This document shows positions 58,682-64,000 of a stretch of DNA of 64,000 nt, one piece after another. The stretch is from Melitaea cinxia. Taxonomy: Eukaryota > Arthropoda > Insecta > Lepidoptera > Nymphalidae. The notes under the pieces are model-generated. The model saw only the letters and a program-made list of their open reading frames with translations, did not search any database and was not told where the DNA came from. The number at the start of each line of letters is the position of its first letter. The first letter of the stretch is position 1. The DNA is taken from positions 377,001-441,000 of the forward strand of contig NC_059415.1 of the NCBI RefSeq assembly GCF_905220565.1, read 5' to 3'. The position numbers and the translations under genes were made by a program.

Positions 58682-59809
58682 TATTCATTTATATCAAGTA
58701 TGTCGAAACGCATTATGTTACATTTGTGTCAAAGTGACAAAACAATTTATGAATCGTATTTAAAACTTCATATTGTGTGTTTACTTATGTACTTAAAAAT
58801 CTTTAAAAATAGTTCATAACGATTAAACGGCAAGAGAGAAAGAGAGGGCAAATATAGGTACACAATTTCCATAAACCTGTCGCCTTCTTGAAAGTGAAAG
58901 GGACAAGTGATTTTTGGAATCGACGGATGGAAAGTAACTCGCAAATATATTTAAAATCAATTAGTTTTTTTGGGATTAGTTTAAGAGGCTTAAATATAGG
59001 AAAAATTGCTACCCGTATTACATAACAGCATGCTTGGTTTGTTTCACATAATATAAATCATGTATTATAATAGTTTGTCAGAAATTACAATAGAATTGAA
59101 TGAGATTTTAAGTGTATTTTAAAGAAAGAAGTTCTTTTAACGTAATCCGCTTGACCCTTCCAAAATGTAGCGACTATTTCGTGGAATAATATTACTCCGT
59201 CTTTCTAAAACCAGTACATACTTCATGTAAGCTGATTAGTAACACTTATTTCTTTTTGAAGCAAACCTTTTCAATATTCAAATATTACGACGGTTATATC
59301 GACACGTTATTTATAGTTAATGAAAAGATATCTTCTGGGAACTTAAATTCTATTGAGAATAGTCGGTAAGTAATTCAAATGATATCTTTCAAAGAGATTC
59401 AAGAATCTTATTTAATAAGTTATTTTCTGTCAAAGTTAAGGTTGCTTTTCTACCTTAATACTTGTAAGTCTTAGTTTTAAATGAATTTAGGTGATCAGTA
59501 AGTGCTAAGTATATTAGACTATATAATTATGTACCTTTTTTCTTAACATATATTATCCCTCTTTTCCTTTAATTACGTACCCACCGCTCATATTTATAAA
59601 ATATTTCAGTCGGCAGTTACCACAAGCATTATGTTTTTATTTTTTTTATTTTTTATTTTATTTTAGTGATACATCCACAGGCTTATTATGCCCGTGCTTT
59701 TGTTATTCCATATATATAGGTATATCTTTTTTTACAAGCATTATGTTGCTTACCGGAGGAACAGGCGAAATATATAATTTTATACTTTACAACCTTTTTT
59801 TTAGTATCG
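58682..59809. other. No gene seen
   Basis: AT-rich; near 59640-59700 a LINE-tail-like tagtgatacatccacaggc, related to the one at 27230. Confidence 0.4.
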
Positions 59810-60045
59810 CAAGGAAACCCATTTACGGGTGATATTCAGGACGCGGTAATATCCAGAACCCCCGGGTAGGCAGTTCTTGACCGTATGTCGGCTTTAGCAC
59901 TTGGGGGTGCAATACTGACCAAACCCCTGCGGGAGCCTTCAGCCGCTTTAATTGGAGGGTCCCGGATCTAAAGGCAACAGGATCCCTCCAGCGACAGGCT
60001 GGCCTCGGCGAAAAGGCCAGACTTTTCCTCCATGGGCACTGTCCG
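59810..60045. repeat. GC-rich unclassified repeat-like block
   Basis: aaggaaacccatttacgggt, cccctgcgggagccttcagc and ggaggg...ccctcc with ggccagac. The GC content is much higher than the flanks. No frame of note. It may be an untranslated or coding piece of a LINE; I cannot name it. Confidence 0.35.
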
Positions 60046-60134
60046 GCTCTTATACTTTACAACTTCGCCTCACTTGCGCATTGTGCTTTTCCGGCACTAT
60101 ATGTCATTTTCAAATCAATAGAGCATTTTATATA

Positions 60135-60305
60135 GAAGACGGGCAGCAGCGTCTTCGGTGCGACAAAGCCCGTACTGCGGTCACCAACCCGCCTGCCCAG
60201 CGTGGTGACTATGGGCAAAACACATGAGTTCACGTTATTTTTGGCGTAAACTTGTGGAGGCCTATGTCCAGCAGTGGACTGTATAGGCTGTAATGATGAT
60301 GATGA
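60135..60305 (+). mobile_element. Family A, 5'-truncated
   Basis: Starts inside the gaagacgggcagcagcgtc stem and ends in (GAT)4. 5' truncation fits target-primed reverse transcription. Confidence 0.75.
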
Positions 60306-60386
60306 GGTAATTACAAATGAAATTCATATATCCGAATACAGATATAAGTAAATAATAGCAATATTTATGTATTCGTAAATACAAAC

Positions 60387-60540
60387 GCGCGTCTTCGGTG
60401 TGACAAAGACCTGCGGTCACCAACCCGCCTGCCCAGCGTGGTGACTATGGGCAACTCACATGATTCACGCCATTTTTGGCGCGAACTTGTGGAGGCCTAT
60501 GTCCAGCAGTAAACTGCGATAGGCTGAAGTGATGGTAATG
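60387..60540 (+). mobile_element. Family A, 5'-truncated, 10-bp TSD
   Basis: aaatacaaac is duplicated at 60377-60386 and 60541-60550. The copy has a different 3' end variant (gcgataggctgaagtgatgg). Confidence 0.85.
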
Positions 60541-60550
60541 AAATACAAAC

Positions 60551-61502
60551 ATTTTTTTTAAGTGTACATTGCACTATAAAAAAACTTAGTTTAAAATGTA
60601 CCCCTAATATAATAAAAATTGAAAAGTGATCTTCAAACGTGATCTACCATTGTAACATCACTGTAATAGCAGACATCTCACAAAGTGATATAATTGACAG
60701 GACTCCAACACACAGTCACTGAAGCATCGACTTGTTACAATTGTAAAGTTCCCTCGATCACGGCTGATCACAAGCAGGAATTTATAATTACATATTAACA
60801 GCGATATTCTAACAAGCGTACATTCCAGAACGTTATCGACGTGTCCGATGGAATACGTTCACAATATCGTTCATTGTATAAAAATGACAATCAGTATTGA
60901 AATCGGATATCAGTCGAGGTTATTAAGGGCGAAATTAATAAAAAGCTCAAAGAGCCCTTCGGTTGAGCGCCTTCGAAAGAGCAACAACGCTGTCACAGGA
61001 TAAACGCCCTTGCCTATAGCGCGACAATTAAATTCATCTATGCTTTGACTGACATTCCTACAATACTCTCTTTTATAAAACCCCCTCTACCCTTCCCGAG
61101 GCTCCCTCCCCCTCCCGCCCGGCAGGTTAATAACGATGATTAATATAGTTTAGAATCGTTAGGTCTAAATAAAGCGACAACTTGTCTAATATCGTTGGCG
61201 CAAATAGTCGCGGTCTTCGTAGGGAGGCGCGGAGGAGCTTCGACAACGGATTATATGGATACGAGATTTATTAAAATACAACTTATTATGAAGTTGATAA
61301 GTAAAAATTTATTTTACTTTTATTTACTAGCTACATTACATTATCCCAAAATACTAAATGTATTTATCAATAATCCTAAATTACGTTTGATTCTTCTTAC
61401 TGTCGATTCAATATGATCTCAGAATAGCGGAAAGAAGACATCTTAATGTGTGTGTGTCGGTTAGTGTCTTGTTGTCGTCATTTTTAGCAATTTTAGTTTT
61501 TT
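60551..61502. other. No gene seen; candidate regulatory patch
   Basis: 60890-61180 is unique and GC-richer, with a C-rich run (61080-61125) next to taataacgatgattaata, a cluster of TAAT-type sites. Confidence 0.35.
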
Positions 61503-61668
61503 AACTGACTTCTAAAATAGGAGGAGGTACTCAATTCGATTGTATTTTGTTTATGTACACAGTCATGTTACCTCAGAACTTTTTACTGGCTGAATCGATT
61601 TCATTAATTCTTATTTATTCAAAAGGTGGTGCTTGTGACGTGGTCCCATTTAAATTTAATTGAGATAA
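61503..61668 (-). mobile_element. Family B, end fragment, minus strand
   Basis: actgacttctaaaataggag to cccatttaaatttaattgag. It is the most diverged copy here. Confidence 0.6.
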
Positions 61669-62080
61669 AAGCATTGTACAAACATTATATTTATTTAAAT
61701 AGCATTGCAAACCTGGCTGGTTTTCTTTTGCTACTTATAACTGTAATTTTCTACACATTATATTTTTTATAATTTAATAACCAACATATATTAGGTTATG
61801 GTTTGGGATATCGATACGTAACTATCGTATCGACGTGGCACATCTCTACGCCTCACTTTACAGGCAATATACAGTTTTGCAGTATCTCATTATTTCCCGC
61901 TGAAGACGTGACGACTCGAGCCACAGACCGACGCCGCGCGACGCTATTACTTGTACGAAGCACGCTTCGGTTTTATTAGCTAGTGATTTAATTACATATA
62001 TAATATTAATTATATATAATAATTAATGTTATATAGTTTGTAATCAAATATTTTATTAAATTACTTTACTTTTTTCTATA
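61669..62080. other. No gene seen
   Basis: AT-rich. Confidence 0.45.
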
Positions 62081-62175
62081 CGCTTTACGCTTCAGCCTGT
62101 AATATCCCACTAGAGAAGATCAGAGAAGGATAAGAGCTTAATCCACCACGCTGCTCCAATGCGGGTTGGCGGATA
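62081..62175 (-). mobile_element. SINE 3' fragment, minus strand
   Basis: cttcagcctgtaatatccca and gctccaatgcgggttggcgg match the last 100 bp of the SINE body in reverse. Confidence 0.6.
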
Positions 62176-62332
62176 TGGCGGGATTTTTCTATATCTATCT
62201 CAAATATCAGTAAACTAATAACATCTTGTATTGTGTTTTCTACATTCGATACCGTATTTAATGTCATTGATTCAATTACTTTATGGACTAAATTATCCAA
62301 ATATCCAGTTTTATTATAATATTAACGACCGC

Positions 62333-62690
62333 TCTAGTGTAATGGCGCGAGTAGTCGCCTAAAGCACTGACGGTTTGCGGGTTCGATTCCCGCTCGGAAT
62401 GGATATTTGTACAAATATCTATTTATTTCCGGTTTGGATGTCTGTTCTTGTGGGTCAACCCACCGTGCTTCGTAGAGCACGTCAACCCGTCAGTCCCGGT
62501 TGTTATTATGTTAAACTGATAGCGATCGTTACTCACAGTAGGGAAAATATCCGCCGACCCACAGTAGAGCAGCGTGGTGGATTAAGCTCCAATCCTTCTC
62601 CAACAAGGAGAAAGAAGCCTATATATAACAGTAGAATGTTACAGGCTGGATGCGACGCGATGCGAATGCGATGCGACCATAATATTCCGT
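62333..62690 (+). mobile_element. tRNA-headed SINE with expanded tail
   Basis: A box-like tctagtgtaatgg and B box gggttcgattcccgc, with the body shared with 25530-25861. Downstream of ggctgga the tail becomes a gatgcgac-type repeat (62648-62680). Confidence 0.75.
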
Positions 62691-62718
62691 AGACATATTC
62701 AGTTAACGTTCAATATAA

Positions 62719-63043
62719 TCTAATATATAAAATTCTCGTGTCGCGGTGTTTGTAGTTAAACTCCTCCGACACGGCTTGACAGATTCTCATGAAATTTTGT
62801 GTGCATATCGGGTAGGTCTGAGAATCGAACAGCATCTATTTTTCATCCCCCTAAATGTTAAGGGTAGGCCACCCCTAATTTTTTAATTATTATTTTTAGA
62901 TAAATTATTTATTTTATTATGATTTGGCGTTGAAAAATACATACAAACCAAAATTTTCACCCTTCTACCACCCTACCCTTACCCCTATTTTTTATTTTTA
63001 AATAGCGTTTAGCGGCAAGACAACGTCTGCCGAGTCAGCTAGT
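62719..63043 (+). mobile_element. Non-autonomous Helitron, same family, longer copy
   Basis: A|TC at 62718-62720, atatataaaattctcgtg, ccgacacggcttgacagatt, and acgtctgccgagtcagCTAG|T at 63043-63044. Confidence 0.8.
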
Positions 63044-63251
63044 TTTAATATATAAAGTTGTAGCAACTCACTGTAACTGTAACTGTAACTCACATATGAA
63101 TAACAAAATATTTCGTTAAAACAAGGCCACATACGAAAGAAATAATTTTGTCTAAATGTCTATGAAATAACGATATTAATTAAAATAACTTTGTTTTGAA
63201 CAGTTTAAATCGTCTTAACGGCAAATAACGTTTAAATAGAAAGAATATACC

Positions 63252-63280
63252 GTATATATATATATATATATATATATATT
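63252..63280. repeat. (TA)n microsatellite
   Basis: Uninterrupted alternating TA. Confidence 0.9.
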
Positions 63281-63363
63281 ATGAGTTATATGCTGTATTA
63301 AAATTTAACATGAATAGAAATTGCTTGCTTTAAATTATTGTCAATAAACATTGCTTATCAAAT

Positions 63364-63693
63364 CGTGCTGTGTGGCTACGGCACTAAAGAATTTAGCCAC
63401 CCCCTCTCTTCCCGTGGGTGTCGTAAGAGGCGACTAAGGGATAACAAGGTTCCACTACCACCTTGGAACTTAAGAAGCCGACCGATGGCGGAATAACCAT
63501 CCAACTGCTGGCTTTGAAATACACAGGCCGAAGACGGGCAGCAGCATCTTCGGTGCGACAAAGCCAGTACTGCGGTCACCAACCCGCCTACCCAGCGTGG
63601 TGACTATGGGCAAAACACACGAGTTCACGTTATTTTTGGCGTAAACTTGTGGAGGCCTATGTCCAGCAGTGGACTGTATAGGCTGTAATGATG
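63364..63693 (+). mobile_element. Family A, full-length, 7-bp TSD
   Basis: atcaaat is duplicated at 63357-63363 and 63694-63700. The body is nearly identical to the copy at 20468-20795. Confidence 0.85.
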
Positions 63694-63700
63694 ATCAAAT

Positions 63701-64000
63701 TATTGTCGTGATTTATCTAATTCGTATCGCTGTTTATTACTTAAACATCTTTTGAGTGATTATCATAATCAATATAATCTATGTATACGGACAGAGGTCG
63801 CTAGTTATAGAATATATTTATACTTCTGATATGTCAACTACTTATATTTTCGCTAAGATATACCTACAAGAAATTAACCCTATGAAGACATCTATTTGTT
63901 CGGCTAAGCAGCTTTCGTCTGACTAATAGTAAAATAACTAGGGCTAGACTATTTCGTACGTTTTGCCACATAAACATGTAGCTCACCTTCCTAGGTTTAA
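63701..64000. other. No gene seen
   Basis: AT-rich; runs to the window end. Confidence 0.45.

Noticed and set aside
63376..63582. Recurring 60-80 codon frames (HRRRCCPSSACVFQSQQLDG type) at 3922, 20478, 24025, 36927 and 63376
   Set aside because: They are antisense readings of family A copies; the similarity is that of the repeat DNA.

Overview
The window looks like a lepidopteran (moth or butterfly) nuclear genome. It is AT-rich, has one recognisable host gene with GT-AG introns, and is dense in the short transposable elements typical of Lepidoptera: Helitron fragments ending in CTAG|T, tRNA-headed SINEs, MITE-like repeats, RTE and CR1-type LINE debris, and piggyBac. I cannot name the species.

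Host gene. The only host protein I can support is the 3' end of the retinal homeobox gene Rx, on the + strand. One exon (27430-27589) starts at homeodomain residue 47 and runs through the Rx-specific linker. The last coding exon (28628-28794) ends with an OAR motif and a stop. The homeodomain residues 1-46 and everything upstream are not visible in 1-27429, so the intron inside the homeodomain probably exceeds 27 kb and most of the left part of the window would be Rx intron. A separate promoter-like first exon may lie at about 22860-23170.

Layout. 1-27.4 kb: gene desert with dispersed repeats. 27.4-28.8 kb: Rx exons, with an intron full of tRNA-like sequences in direct and inverted copies and a SINE ending about 30 bases before the splice acceptor. 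28.8-30.0 kb: probable Rx 3' UTR or flank, with an inverted-repeat element split by a MITE-like insertion. 30.48-32.20 kb: a foldback element with about 640 bp arms whose loop encodes a cysteine-rich CXC domain. 32.9-33.2 kb: RTE LINE fragment. 37.2-43.9 kb: a cluster of CR1-like LINEs in one orientation, with one nearly complete copy (ORF1 intact, ORF2 with one frameshift). 46.3-47.4 kb: Helitron split by a MITE-like insertion. 47.88-49.36 kb: dead piggyBac with perfect TIRs and TTAA. 49.4-64 kb: more Helitrons, SINEs and short retroposons.

Names used below. Family A: short (about 330 bp) retroposon with an RTE-like 3' tail, (GAT)n ending and 7-12 bp target-site duplications. Family B: 420-620 bp repeat bounded by accgacttc and gaagtcggt, with a gtttgc/gcaaac hairpin near one end. 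Family C: about 270 bp repeat that starts near gtcggcaaacaagcgta and ends near a ctgaggtagggc motif. These family names are mine; no database was searched.

The window is best read as the 3' end of a developmental regulator surrounded by layers of nested transposons. The nesting (A in B, B in Helitron, B in an inverted-repeat element, piggyBac in a SINE tail, a retroposon in C, an A fragment in a palindromic MITE) gives several empty-site comparisons that fix element boundaries and relative ages.
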